Shown here one piece after another: positions 11,165 to 19,663 of a DNA stretch of 54,369 bases. Location: NCBI GenBank assembly GCA_022793895.1, contig JAAWDS010000049.1, positions 1 through 54,369 on the forward strand, read 5' to 3'. Origin of the DNA: Provencibacterium sp. GTDB lineage: Bacteria; Bacillota; Clostridia; Oscillospirales; Ruminococcaceae. The stretch's first letter is position 1. Every line of letters begins with the position of its first letter. The notes under the pieces were generated by a model, which saw nothing but the letters and a program-made list of their open reading frames with translations, ran no database searches and had not been told where the DNA came from. A program made the position numbers and the translations under genes.

Positions 11165-11941
11165 ATGAAGCTCTATCTGCGCTATCTGTCCATCCATTTC
11201 AAGGGGATGCTGCAATATAAGCTCTCCTTCCTGCTCTCCTCGGCGGGGCAGCTGTTACACGCCTTTTCCTCGCTGCTGGGGCTCTATTTTCTGATGAACC
11301 GTTTTCACACGGTGGCAGGCTTCAGCCTGCACGAAGTGCTGCTCTGCTATGCGGTGGTGATGAGCGCCTTTGCGCTCGCCGAGATGTTCGCCCGCGGGTT
11401 CGACATGTTTGCGGGGATGATTGGCAACGGGGAGTTTGACCGCATCCTAGTCCGGCCGCGCGGGGCCATTTTCCAGGTGCTGGCCGCCCGGCTGGAGCTG
11501 ACGCGCTGGACCAAGCTCCTACAGGCGCTTCTGGTGCTCGCCTATGCCATGGCGGTGGGCGGCGTGCGGTGGGATGGGCTGCGCATCCTCGGACTTCTCT
11601 TTATGATCCTGGGAGGAACGGCGATGTTTTCCGGGCTGTTCTTAGTCTATGCCTCCTTCTGCTTCTTCACGCTGGAGGGGTTGGAGTTTATGAACATCTT
11701 CACCGACGGCGGACGGGAATACGGCCGCTACCCCGTTTCGATCTATGGCAAGCGGCTGCTGCGCTTTTTCACCTTTGTCGTCCCAATGGCCTGCTTCCAA
11801 TATTACCCCTTTCTCTATCTCATCGGCCGCAGCAGCAATCCGGCCTGCCTGCTGGCTCCCGCCGCCTGCTTCGTGTTTCTCATTCCCTGCTATGCCTTTT
11901 GGCGCTTCGGCCTGCGGCGCTACCGGTCCACCGGGAGCTGA
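11165..11941 (+). CDS. ABC-2 type exporter permease, second subunit
   Basis: A 258-residue membrane protein with about six hydrophobic segments, similar in plan to the preceding permease: short cytoplasmic N-terminus (YLRYLSIHFKGMLQYK), a central cytoplasmic element GEFDRILVRPRG, and a C-terminal PYYPFLYL-like region ending in basic residues. AAGGAGG (11147-11153) gives an 11-nt spacing to ATG 11165. A longer open frame exists upstream but only overlaps the first permease. It is the last gene of the exporter operon, with a terminator 32 bp downstream. Pairing with the first permease follows from the operon; the transported compound is not known. Confidence 0.86.
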   Translation: MKLYLRYLSIHFKGMLQYKLSFLLSSAGQLLHAFSSLLGLYFLMNRFHTVAGFSLHEVLLCYAVVMSAFALAEMFARGFDMFAGMIGNGEFDRILVRPRGAIFQVLAARLELTRWTKLLQALLVLAYAMAVGGVRWDGLRILGLLFMILGGTAMFSGLFLVYASFCFFTLEGLEFMNIFTDGGREYGRYPVSIYGKRLLRFFTFVVPMACFQYYPFLYLIGRSSNPACLLAPAACFVFLIPCYAFWRFGLRRYRSTGS

Positions 11942-11972
11942 GAAAGGGACTGTAAGGCTTCATAAAGAAGTT

Positions 11973-12012
11973 AAGGGCAAGGCGGATCACGATGGTCTGC
12001 CTTGCCCTTTTA
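11973..12012 (+). terminator. Terminator of ABC exporter operon
   Basis: AAGGGCAAGGC (11973-11983) pairs perfectly with GCCTTGCCCTT (11999-12009), then TTA. The convergent GNAT gene ends at 12081, so the A-rich 5' flank may serve it too. Confidence 0.85.
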
Positions 12013-12080
12013 TACGGTGTAACAACTATGACGCTTTCGAGGAAAGCGCCGGTGAGGGAGAGCGGTAAACGGGGAGTTAG

Positions 12081-12614
12081 TTATGCGTTTTCATTTAATT
12101 TAGCGTATACATAGGTATCTTTCCAAATTGCTTTTTCGGTTTCATCTTTCCAGAAATACACATTTTTTCTAAAATGCGCTTCACGCTGAAAACCTAACGC
12201 TTCAAGTAACTTCCATGAACGCCTGTTGCCGGGATCGCATTCTGCATATATCCTGTGTACGCCGTTAGAAAATGCCTGTTCGATTAAAGCGTTGCAGCTT
12301 TCGGCAGCATAGCCATATCCCCAATAATTTCGATTAAATACGTAACCTATTTCGAGGGCTTCAAAGTCGCGCTTGCCCATATATACATTCCCAATCATTT
12401 TGTGGGAGTGCTTCAATTCAACAGCAATCATTTCATCTGTACCAATGCGCCATTCAAGATTTTCCTTTGTTTCAGCAAAGGTTAGCGGTTTATATGGTTC
12501 ATATTTCACCACTTCTTTATCCGATAAATATTCAAATAAGTCCTGTACATCTTCTTTTTTGTATCTTCTCAAAATTAACCTTTCCGTTTCCGCTATCATG
12601 ATTTTGTTCTCCAT
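12081..12614 (-). CDS. GNAT family N-acetyltransferase (RimJ/RimL-like), low-GC
   Basis: A 177-residue acetyltransferase. RimJ/RimL-type GNATs move acetyl from acetyl-CoA to protein N-termini or small amines. The N-terminal ETERLILRRYKKED is the typical first strand, residues 95-103 (NYWGYGYAA) form the acetyl-CoA pyrophosphate loop, and EALGF near the end is also typical. The start was set at 12614 because AAGGAAG lies upstream; in-frame ATGs at 12638 and 12671 are less likely. The striking feature is composition: the gene is clearly AT-rich with A/T-ending codons, unlike its neighbours, pointing to horizontal acquisition. It lies 26 bp after the stop of the upstream secreted-protein gene on the same strand. 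The substrate is unknown. Confidence 0.9.
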   Translation of the reverse strand: MENKIMIAETERLILRRYKKEDVQDLFEYLSDKEVVKYEPYKPLTFAETKENLEWRIGTDEMIAVELKHSHKMIGNVYMGKRDFEALEIGYVFNRNYWGYGYAAESCNALIEQAFSNGVHRIYAECDPGNRRSWKLLEALGFQREAHFRKNVYFWKDETEKAIWKDTYVYAKLNENA

Positions 12615-12640
12615 GGTCTCATCTTCCTTAAACCTCATAT

Positions 12641-13993
12641 TTAACCGGCGGTATCCTCGATACGATCGCACTGGTAGAAATAGGAGAAGCTCATATCGGA
12701 GGAATCGATGGTGAGCTGCTTCCCCTCATAAAAATTGAGCTGGTAGGAAATTCCGTTCTCAAATTGGAGGCGTACCCAATCGCTCGCGGTTTTCCCCTTG
12801 AGCGGTTCCGGAAGCTGTCCGTGCGGGACTTTCCGGCTGGTCCCGCCCTTGAGATTGAGTCCCCGCAGGCGGGAAACGGCCGCTTCCAGCTCTTCCGGTT
12901 GGACGGCGCGCTCCAGCGATTGGGGGCGCTTTCCCTCGCCGCCGAAGTTCATGCGGATAATGCCCTGGGGATTCATCGACCCCAGCCAGGCGATCCCGGC
13001 CGGATAGGTACCGACAATCCCGCTCAGCGCTTCATCGAAAATCACGGCGGCCGTCGGGGCGGCGCAATACCGGCCGTCCGCAACCAGGTTGCGGGTGGTT
13101 TTTGAAGTCTGATATTCGTGCTTTGAACCGTCCTGTAGGCGGAGCTGCAACAGCACCTTGCCGCCCTCCATCGGGTCGGTGGAGGGATTCAGGCCCTCCG
13201 GCGCGCTGTTGATGAGGTTGAGGAGCTTCACCTGGTCCTCCGGCTTGGTAACACGCGCCCAATAGCCGTCCTGAAAAAGATTGTATTCGGCCACCTCGCC
13301 GGCAGAGACGGCCAGCGCCGGGGGATTTTCCGGCTTTGGGAGAATGGCCGGGCCGTTCAGAAGCAGGAGCCCCTCCTCCCGGAGATAGTTCAGCTCCTGT
13401 ATCTGGAGATACGCGTTCAGCTTTGCATCATTCTCCTCCTGCACACGCTTCACCGCAGGCAACGCATCGACTTTATTAACCAGCTGGAGGTAATTTTCCT
13501 CTGCCTTGCCCTCCGGCATTTCGAGATAGGAGGCCGAGCCGAGCGTACCGAATACGCTGCCGCTGCCCGTCAGACACAGCTTGACGGTGGCCTCCTGAGT
13601 GGTGACGGCCAGATAGTGTTTCAGGCCCATGCCCGTGCCGGGATTGGCCCGTCCGTCGTTTTCCAGCAGGGTGATCCCGTTTAACAGCGCCGTCAGCTCC
13701 GGGTAGTAGGCAGGATCGATCGGGATGGGCGCAAGCGAAAAGTCCGGCCCGTCTGCATCCCCCTCCCAGGGGTTGACCCAGACAGCCTGCATGGATTCCA
13801 CCGCATCGACCGTAAGGCCGGAGAGGAAGGCGTTGATATCCGCAGCGGTAGCCTGCCGCTTGCTGTCCGGGTGCATCTCCCAGGAGCGGGCGGACGGCGC
13901 GGAGCCTGTTTCCGCACCGGCGGCGGGCATGGCCAGCAGCAGGCAGAACGCCAGGCAAAGCAGCAGAGAAAGGAAACGGCGGGATGAACACAT
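12641..13993 (-). CDS. Secreted protein of unknown function
   Basis: A 450-residue protein that I do not recognise. It starts with a classical signal peptide (basic RR, hydrophobic LSLLLCLAFCLLLAMP, cleavage near AGA, about residue 27), so the mature protein is extracytoplasmic. I see no lipobox, cell-wall motif or C-terminal membrane segment. The mature part seems to hold two similar halves, each with a short strand-rich KLCLTGSG- or VLLQLRLQDG-type segment followed by Asn/Pro-rich loops, so a duplicated domain is possible. The start was set at ATG 13993 because AAAGAGGG precedes it by the proper distance. It is divergent from the membrane-anchored XRE regulator across 333 bp, a layout that suggests regulation by it (inference). 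Confidence 0.75.
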   Translation of the reverse strand: MCSSRRFLSLLLCLAFCLLLAMPAAGAETGSAPSARSWEMHPDSKRQATAADINAFLSGLTVDAVESMQAVWVNPWEGDADGPDFSLAPIPIDPAYYPELTALLNGITLLENDGRANPGTGMGLKHYLAVTTQEATVKLCLTGSGSVFGTLGSASYLEMPEGKAEENYLQLVNKVDALPAVKRVQEENDAKLNAYLQIQELNYLREEGLLLLNGPAILPKPENPPALAVSAGEVAEYNLFQDGYWARVTKPEDQVKLLNLINSAPEGLNPSTDPMEGGKVLLQLRLQDGSKHEYQTSKTTRNLVADGRYCAAPTAAVIFDEALSGIVGTYPAGIAWLGSMNPQGIIRMNFGGEGKRPQSLERAVQPEELEAAVSRLRGLNLKGGTSRKVPHGQLPEPLKGKTASDWVRLQFENGISYQLNFYEGKQLTIDSSDMSFSYFYQCDRIEDTAG

Positions 13994-14202
13994 GGAAGAA
14001 CCCTCTTTCATCAGAATGAATCGAGCGGCGGCTTTCGGTCGGTGGAATCGAACAGCCGGTAGGTTTCTAACTCTTTCATTTGTCTTAAGCGGGAGAGAAC
14101 TCCCGTTTGGAGAAATCCTTCGGCCTGCAAAGGCCGAAATAAGCGGAGCCTTGGCTGCGGGATGCGGACAAATTTGACTTTTTAAAACCTAAAACGCCCC
14201 TT

Positions 14203-14217
14203 GCAACTAAAAGTTGC
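14203..14217. promoter_or_regulatory. Candidate operator GCAACT-AAA-AGTTGC
   Basis: A perfect 6+6 inverted repeat in the 333-bp divergent gap between the secreted-protein gene and the XRE regulator gene, 33 bp upstream of the regulator's extended -10. Its size and symmetry suit a dimeric HTH protein. The rest of the gap (14012-14180) shows no other clear feature. Confidence 0.4.
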
Positions 14218-14249
14218 GGGATAGTAGGTGGTTTTTTGTCTGGAAAGGC

Positions 14250-14258
14250 TGCTATAAT
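14250..14258 (+). promoter_or_regulatory. Extended -10 promoter of XRE regulator
   Basis: TGC followed by perfect TATAAT (14253-14258), 69 bp before the start codon. No matching -35 lies 17 bp upstream, as is usual for extended -10 promoters. Confidence 0.6.
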
Positions 14259-14326
14259 AATTCCCAAAGAGACGGAATGGCTGCGCTGCCGGAACGGCGC
14301 GGGTATTCTGAGAGGAGCGAAAATGG

Positions 14327-15241
14327 ATGACTTTGGGATCGCGCGTGAAGAAGCTGCGCAGGGAGAGAGGCTTAACGCAGGAATATCTGGCCGAACGGCT
14401 GCATGTTACCCGGCAGGCGGTCAGCAAATGGGAAAATGATCGGGCGCAGCCCTCGATGGAGAAGCTGCTGGAGCTGTCGGCTCTCTTTGAAATCCCTCTC
14501 CCGCAGCTAACCGGAACGGCCGCGCCGTCCGCCATGGAAGCGGTCCGGCCGCCCAAACCGATCTGGAAGCTCCTTTTCTTCCTGACGGCGGCGCTGCTGG
14601 CGGCCGTACTCCTGCTTTGGAGATTGTCCGTGCGGACGCCCTCGGCAGAATCGGTTTCCCCCGGCCCCGTTTATGAACGTCTGAGCGATCGCCTGCTCGG
14701 CGAGGAGCTCTCCCATCTTCCGGATGGCCGCAGCGTTTGGATCCGGCTGGTGATGCGGGAGGGGGAGTATTTTACGGAGGATTGGGAGGAGTATCTGCCG
14801 GGCGGCGGGATTTATCCGATCAACTACCGGGGCAGCTACCGGCTGGAGGTGTGGGAGGAGAGCGGAAAATGTCTGGATTCCTACCGGCTGGATGGGGATT
14901 TTGGAGGCGATCCGCTCAATTTCCCCGGTGAGGTGGACATCGGCCTCTTTGATTATAACTGGGATGGCCTGCCGGAGTTCACCATTGGGCAATATGGCAG
15001 TTCGAGTATTCTCCTTTACCGCCTCTATACCCTCGGCGGCGATGGAACGATTCATCCAAGCTGTCCGGAGCTTATCGGCGACAGCAGCAACCGCGACGCC
15101 TTTTCCATCGTTTTCCCGCGCCGGAAAGAGGAAGAGGGCAAGGGGTTCCATACCTTCTGGTGGAATAACGCTGCCGGTTCGATGGAGGAAACGGCCTACC
15201 GGTGGGAGGCGCAGGCCGGACAGTTTTTAGCCGCCGGATAG
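14327..15241 (+). CDS. Membrane-anchored XRE-family regulator with extracytoplasmic sensor domain
   Basis: A 304-residue protein with an N-terminal cro/C1-type helix-turn-helix (residues 4-60; GLTQEYLAERL and VTRQAVSKWENDRAQPS are textbook), one transmembrane helix (about 80-99) and an extracytoplasmic C-terminal domain of about 200 residues. That domain contains DYNWDGLPE (209-217), a DxNxDG loop of the kind that binds calcium, followed by TIGQYGSSS. The layout is that of a one-component regulator carrying sensor and DNA-binding parts in one chain. AGAGGAG precedes ATG 14327; an ATG 4 bp earlier is out of frame. It is convergent with the GH105 gene (5-bp gap) and divergent from the secreted protein. 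The ligand is unknown. Confidence 0.85.
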   Translation: MTLGSRVKKLRRERGLTQEYLAERLHVTRQAVSKWENDRAQPSMEKLLELSALFEIPLPQLTGTAAPSAMEAVRPPKPIWKLLFFLTAALLAAVLLLWRLSVRTPSAESVSPGPVYERLSDRLLGEELSHLPDGRSVWIRLVMREGEYFTEDWEEYLPGGGIYPINYRGSYRLEVWEESGKCLDSYRLDGDFGGDPLNFPGEVDIGLFDYNWDGLPEFTIGQYGSSSILLYRLYTLGGDGTIHPSCPELIGDSSNRDAFSIVFPRRKEEEGKGFHTFWWNNAAGSMEETAYRWEAQAGQFLAAG

Positions 15242-15246
15242 GGGAT

Positions 15247-16431
15247 TCAGGCTTTGATCATCTCGGCATAGGCCATGATATAGGGGCCGACGCCCTTGCC
15301 CTCGTCCACCTTGTACCAGTCCGCCCGTTCATAGTTGTTGAGCCCGGTGGCCTCCGCCATTAGATAGATATCCTTGAGGGCGTTTTGATGGAGCTTTTCC
15401 TCCGCCATGCAGCAGAAGGCTTTTTGGGCGGCGAGCCGGTAGGAGCCGACGGTATCCTCCAGCCAGCCCATGCGGACCGCCTTGAGAATGCAGTAGATCA
15501 GCATGGCGGTGCCGCTCGTTTCGGTCCGGTTGGTTTCGGTGAGGGGCCTGTCCACCAGGTTGCGCCACATGCCGGAGGCATCCTGGAAGCGTAACATTGC
15601 GTCAAGGAAGCGCTTGAGATCCGGCTTCATCTTCTCCACATATTCGGCGGGCAGGTATTCCATCACGTTGACCTGCGCCATGGCGTACCAGCCGATCGCC
15701 CGCAGCCAGAAGAAGGGGCAGACATCCTCCCGGCTGTTCGCAGCATGGAAATAGAGGCCGGTTTGAGGGTCGGACATGTTGTCCGCCACCCAGCGGAACC
15801 GGTTATAAACCGCCTCCAGCTGGGCGGCGTCCTGCGCCTTGGCGGCATATTTGACCAAAAACGGCTGCGCCATGTAGAGGCCGTCCAGCCAGACCTTGTA
15901 GCGCGGCGGCTTGTTTTCCCGCCAGCAGTGCCAGTAGTTGCCGCCCAGCGCCTCCTCGGCATGGCAGGCGTTTACCTCGGTCAAATCGTGGTATAGGGTA
16001 GAAACCACCTGGCAGTAGGGGCTGCCGGAGGGGACGCCGCCGTTAAAACCGGCGTAATCCATCACCAGGCTGGCGGTCTTATAGCAGTCCAGGCCGTGGT
16101 AGGGGACATAGCCCGCGTGTTCGTTGAGAGCGCCGCCGGTGATCATCGAATCGATAAACTCTTTGATATAGGGCGGATATTCCGGCGCGCCGGTTTTTTC
16201 ATAGATATACCGGAGCCCTTCAAAGATCACACCGTTGTAGTAGCTCCAGGAATAGAGGTAGGGCTCCCCGTTTTCCTTGCTGCGGTGCTCGTTGTCCCAG
16301 GAAAAGAAGCGGTTGCCGCTGGTGACGATGGGAGCGGGCCGGTTGACGGCGGAATGCACCGTCAGCTCCTCGATAAAGGTTTTGGACTTTTCCAGGGCGG
16401 CTGCCGTCCTGTCCTGCATCAGTTGCTCCAT
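15247..16431 (-). CDS. Glycoside hydrolase family 88/105 (unsaturated glucuronyl/rhamnogalacturonyl hydrolase)
   Basis: A 394-residue (alpha/alpha)6-barrel enzyme. GH88/GH105 proteins such as YteR hydrate and release the unsaturated uronic acid left by pectin or glycosaminoglycan lyases. The signature WLDGLYMAQPF holds the catalytic Asp (D183). FFWLRAIGWYAMA, RTETSGTAML and GVGPYIMAYAE match the later conserved helices. No signal peptide is present, so it acts on imported disaccharides. AAGGAGG (complement of 16442-16448) precedes the ATG by 10 nt. It is monocistronic from its own promoter at 16602-16630. The substrate could be unsaturated galacturonyl-rhamnose or another unsaturated uronide; GH105 versus GH88 is not settled by eye. 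Confidence 0.87.
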   Translation of the reverse strand: MEQLMQDRTAAALEKSKTFIEELTVHSAVNRPAPIVTSGNRFFSWDNEHRSKENGEPYLYSWSYYNGVIFEGLRYIYEKTGAPEYPPYIKEFIDSMITGGALNEHAGYVPYHGLDCYKTASLVMDYAGFNGGVPSGSPYCQVVSTLYHDLTEVNACHAEEALGGNYWHCWRENKPPRYKVWLDGLYMAQPFLVKYAAKAQDAAQLEAVYNRFRWVADNMSDPQTGLYFHAANSREDVCPFFWLRAIGWYAMAQVNVMEYLPAEYVEKMKPDLKRFLDAMLRFQDASGMWRNLVDRPLTETNRTETSGTAMLIYCILKAVRMGWLEDTVGSYRLAAQKAFCCMAEEKLHQNALKDIYLMAEATGLNNYERADWYKVDEGKGVGPYIMAYAEMIKA

Positions 16432-16601
16432 AGCCGGTGAACCTCCTTAAAAAATGGGGATGAACTCTTGTGGAATCCCCGCATCCTTCGCCGCTGCCGC
16501 AGCCGGCCGGAGCGAAGAAACCGATCGTATCTGTGCCGGAAACTCTGGGAAAGGCGCGCTTCGCCCTTTTGGGGATCGTCGAAGCGGCCGGGTCTACTCT
16601 T

Positions 16602-16630
16602 ACTATAACAACATTTAAAAACGTTGGCAA
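16602..16630 (-). promoter_or_regulatory. Promoter of GH88/105 gene (minus strand)
   Basis: On the minus strand: TTGCCA (16625-16630), 17 bp, TATAGT (16602-16607). The leader to the start codon is about 165 nt. The rest of the 425-bp divergent gap holds a plus-strand TATACT (16781-16786) that could be the -10 of the MATE operon, without a clear -35. Confidence 0.65.
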
Positions 16631-16856
16631 GTGTTTCTTACAAGGCGAAAGGGCTTTTTATGCGCCGCCGGACCGGTTCCCGGCGGGTGGGACGAGGAAA
16701 ATCATTTTAGTATAGCTTTCACGCGGCAAACGGTCTCTTTTTTGCCGGAAAAAACACTGGAAAATGGGCCGCCTATCTTTTATACTGGAAGAGATTAAGA
16801 GAAACGCAGGATTTTTGCATTTTCCAAACACTTTATCCGTAGAGGACGGCGGCCAA

Positions 16857-18236
16857 ATGGAACAGACAAAGCAGGTATCCATCATTCATGATTTCAGCAA
16901 GGGGAACATCCCGCGCCAGATGCTGGCCTTCTCGGCCCCCTTCATGCTCTCCAACGCTATGCAGGTGCTCTATGCGCTGGTGGATATGGCGGTGGTGGGG
17001 AAGTTTGTGGGGAGCTATGGGCTTTCGGCCGTTTCGGTCGCCAGCCAGGTTTTCACCTTTATGACGATGCTCGCCCTGGGCTTTTCCACCGGCGGGCAGG
17101 TGTATATCTCCCAGCTCATCGGCAGCTCCAACCAAAAGGCCCTGAACCGGACGATCGGCACCCTCTTTTCGGTCGTCGGCCTCATGGCTGCGGTGATGAC
17201 GGCCGCGGGCGTCATGCTGCGCCGTCCGGTTTTGGAGCTGCTCTCCACTCCGGAGGAGGCGTTCGCCATGGCGATGGATTATATGCTGGTTTGCAGCTGC
17301 GGCGTCGTCTTTACATATGGCTATAACCTAGTTTCTGCTATCCTGCGGGGAATGGGCGACTCGCGCCACCCGTTCCTTTTTATCCTGATAGCGTCGGCGG
17401 TCAATCTGGCGCTCGATCTGCTGTTTGTCGGCGTGTTCCGCTGGAGCGTGGCGGGCGCGGCGCTGGCGACCATTTTGGGGCAGGGGGTCTCCTTTGCCTT
17501 CGCTATCTTCTATCTGCGCGCGCACAAGGAGCATTTCGGGTTTGATTTCCGGCTGGAGAGCTTCCGGATAGACGGCGGCATCTGCCGGGCGCTGGCGCGC
17601 TTGGGGGTCCCGTTTGCGCTGCAAAGCTGCGCGATTAACCTCTCAATGCTCTTTGTCAACCGGCTGGTGAACGGCGTTGGCGTTTACGCATCGGCGACCT
17701 TTGGCGTTGGAATCAAGCTGGATGACATCATTAACAAGGTGACGCAGGGGATTAACTTCGCCGTCTCCTCGATGGTGGGGCAGAACATTGCGGCGAAGGA
17801 GTACCGGCGCACGCGGCAGATTTTTTTCTGGGGCATCGGACTGAGCGCGGCGTGCTATCTGATTTTCTCGGCGGTTTATCTGCGGTTTTCCCGGCCGATG
17901 TTCGGCTTTTTCACCAGCGATGCGCCGGTCGTCGAGCTGGCTCCGGTGTTTGTTTCCGCAATCATCTGGAGCTTTCCGGCCATGGCGCTTATGCGCGGGA
18001 CCAACGGGCTGATACAGGGGATCGGCAACGCGCCGCTCAGCCTCTGCTTTGCGCTGCTGGACGGCTTTGTTTTCCGCATTGCCTTCAGCTATCTGCTTGG
18101 AACGGTCATGGGCCTGGGGCTATACGGCTTCTTTTTGGGCTATGGCCTGGCCGCCTACGGTACGGCGGTTCCGGGGCTTCTCTACTTTTTCTCCGGGAAG
18201 TGGGAGAAGCGCAGGCTTGCAATCGAGTCCCGGTAG
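16857..18236 (+). CDS. MATE family efflux transporter (second copy)
   Basis: A 459-residue 12-helix multidrug and toxic compound extrusion transporter. MLAFSAPFMLSNAMQVLYALVDMAVVGKFVG is the standard first-helix pair in content, and a second bundle starts near LARLGVPFALQ. The start was set at ATG 16857 with AGAGGA about 10 nt upstream; an in-frame ATG at 16764 would add 31 residues, one of which precedes no recognised domain. It is only distantly similar in detail to the first MATE in this window (3635-4975), so they are probably not recent duplicates. It leads a run of four same-strand genes ending at the terminator at 20511. The substrate is unknown. Confidence 0.9.
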   Translation: MEQTKQVSIIHDFSKGNIPRQMLAFSAPFMLSNAMQVLYALVDMAVVGKFVGSYGLSAVSVASQVFTFMTMLALGFSTGGQVYISQLIGSSNQKALNRTIGTLFSVVGLMAAVMTAAGVMLRRPVLELLSTPEEAFAMAMDYMLVCSCGVVFTYGYNLVSAILRGMGDSRHPFLFILIASAVNLALDLLFVGVFRWSVAGAALATILGQGVSFAFAIFYLRAHKEHFGFDFRLESFRIDGGICRALARLGVPFALQSCAINLSMLFVNRLVNGVGVYASATFGVGIKLDDIINKVTQGINFAVSSMVGQNIAAKEYRRTRQIFFWGIGLSAACYLIFSAVYLRFSRPMFGFFTSDAPVVELAPVFVSAIIWSFPAMALMRGTNGLIQGIGNAPLSLCFALLDGFVFRIAFSYLLGTVMGLGLYGFFLGYGLAAYGTAVPGLLYFFSGKWEKRRLAIESR

Positions 18237-18286
18237 AAAGGGGCGGCCCCGGCTGCCTCCGAACGAAGAAGGAGGGGGGAAACCCG

Positions 18287-19306
18287 GTGGAGAAGGGGAA
18301 ACAGGGGGGCTGCCTCGCCCTCTGCTGCGCCGCGCATTTCGCGGTGGATTTTGCCTGCGCCTTTCTGCTGTTGGGCCTGCTGCCGGAGGGAGGGAACCGC
18401 CCGCTGTGGTTCCTCCTTTATAACTTCTGCGCCTTTGCCTTGCAGATGCCGCTGGGGCTCCTGGCCGATCGTTACCGTCGCTGCCCGGCCTTAGCGTCGG
18501 CAGGCTGTTTGCTGGCGGCCGCCGCTTATCTTCTTCCCGCCTTCCCGCTTTCCGCCGCGCTGGCGGCAGGGCTGGGCAACGCGCTGTTTCATGTAGGGGC
18601 GGGTCTGGCCGTTTTGACAGAAGAGAACGGCCGCTGCGGACCGCTGGGAGCGTTTGTGTCGCCGGGGGCGATAGGGCTCTACGCCGGATCGCTGCTGGCG
18701 GGTGCTGGAAGCGGCCAGGGCCTTTCGCTTCTTCCGCCGCTGGCGCTGTTGGCGGCCGCCGCGGGGTTCCTGCGTTTAAAAACCTTCCCCTCTCTACCGG
18801 GACAGGTCCTCTTTTCCTTAGAGCTGCGGCCGGGAGAGCTTTTTCCGGCGGTTTGCATCTTTTTGGTGGTCTGCCTGCGTTCCTGGCTCTCGCTTTCGCT
18901 GCCGCTGCCTTGGAAGGGGGAGGCGGGCTGGGGGCTGGCCTTCGCCTGTGCGCTGGCGTTGGGCAAAACGCTGGGCGGCTATGCTGCGGATCGGTTTGGG
19001 CTCCTGCGCGCCGCCCTCTTGCCGCTGGGGTTCTCTGCGCTGCTGCTTCCGGTTTGCGGGCTGCCGGTTCCCGGCCTGCTGGCCGTGCTGCTGCTGAACA
19101 TGAGCATGCCCGTCACCCTTTGGGCGGCTGCCCGCCTTTTTCCGGGGGCGAAGGGCTTCTCCTTTGGCCTGTTGACCTTCGCGCTGTTTATCGGGTTCCT
19201 CCCTGGTTATCTCTCCGCCGGTCCGGCGCTTCCGGCGGCCGGGGCGGCCGTGGGGGCCGCTGTCTCTCTCCTCCTATTGGGGGCGGGGCTTCGGAGGCTG
19301 CCATGA
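18287..19306 (+). CDS. MFS-type transporter
   Basis: A 339-residue, very hydrophobic protein with about 10-11 helices, shorter than the usual 400-residue major facilitator. The first helix reads AAHFAVDFACAFLL. The loop QMPLGLLADRYRR fits the MFS loop 2-3 motif (GxLaDrxGrr), and a second copy GGYAADRFG lies at the half-way point, supporting MFS membership. The GTG start at 18287 follows AAGGAGGGGG by about 8 nt and keeps the hydrophobic N-terminus intact. Its stop overlaps the start of the next gene (ATGA), so the two are translationally coupled. The transported compound is unknown. The link to the two small proteins downstream is the main clue to its role. Confidence 0.82.
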   Translation: MEKGKQGGCLALCCAAHFAVDFACAFLLLGLLPEGGNRPLWFLLYNFCAFALQMPLGLLADRYRRCPALASAGCLLAAAAYLLPAFPLSAALAAGLGNALFHVGAGLAVLTEENGRCGPLGAFVSPGAIGLYAGSLLAGAGSGQGLSLLPPLALLAAAAGFLRLKTFPSLPGQVLFSLELRPGELFPAVCIFLVVCLRSWLSLSLPLPWKGEAGWGLAFACALALGKTLGGYAADRFGLLRAALLPLGFSALLLPVCGLPVPGLLAVLLLNMSMPVTLWAAARLFPGAKGFSFGLLTFALFIGFLPGYLSAGPALPAAGAAVGAAVSLLLLGAGLRRLP

Positions 19307-19644
19307 ACCGCCTTCCGGAGGCCCTTGGGTGGTCGCTTCTGCTGACGCTGCTGTTGGAAACGGCCTTTTTCTTTCTCTGCGGGAAGCGAGACCGAAAGGA
19401 TCTATGTCTGCTCTGGCTGCTCAACGGGATGACCAATCCTCCGGTTGTGCTGTTTTATTCGTTGGCGTCGGCCGTCTCGCTGAACCGGACGGCAGCCGCT
19501 GCCTTGCTGGAGGCCGCCGCCATTGCGGCGGAGGGCTGGTGCTACCGGAGGTATGGGCGGACAGTGCGCCGTCCCTACCTATTTTCGATAGCGGCGAACC
19601 TGTTTTCCTACGGCGTGGGCTGGATGCTGGGGAGGATAGGCTAG
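19303..19644 (+). CDS. Small four-helix membrane protein of unknown function
   Basis: A 113-residue protein with four predicted membrane helices (about 6-26, 34-58, 66-84, 92-110) and short charged loops (GKRDRKD between helices 1 and 2, RRYGRTVRRP between 3 and 4). The Glu in LLLETAFFF and the NPPV turn of helix 2 are unusual polar features inside the membrane. CGGAGG lies 7 nt before the ATG, and the start overlaps the stop of the MFS gene by an ATGA junction, so it is coupled. I know no function for it. A 19-bp gap leads to the membrane-anchored SH3-like protein. Confidence 0.75.
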   Translation: MNRLPEALGWSLLLTLLLETAFFFLCGKRDRKDLCLLWLLNGMTNPPVVLFYSLASAVSLNRTAAAALLEAAAIAAEGWCYRRYGRTVRRPYLFSIAANLFSYGVGWMLGRIG

Positions 19645-19663
19645 CCGGAAAGGGGAGGAGTTT

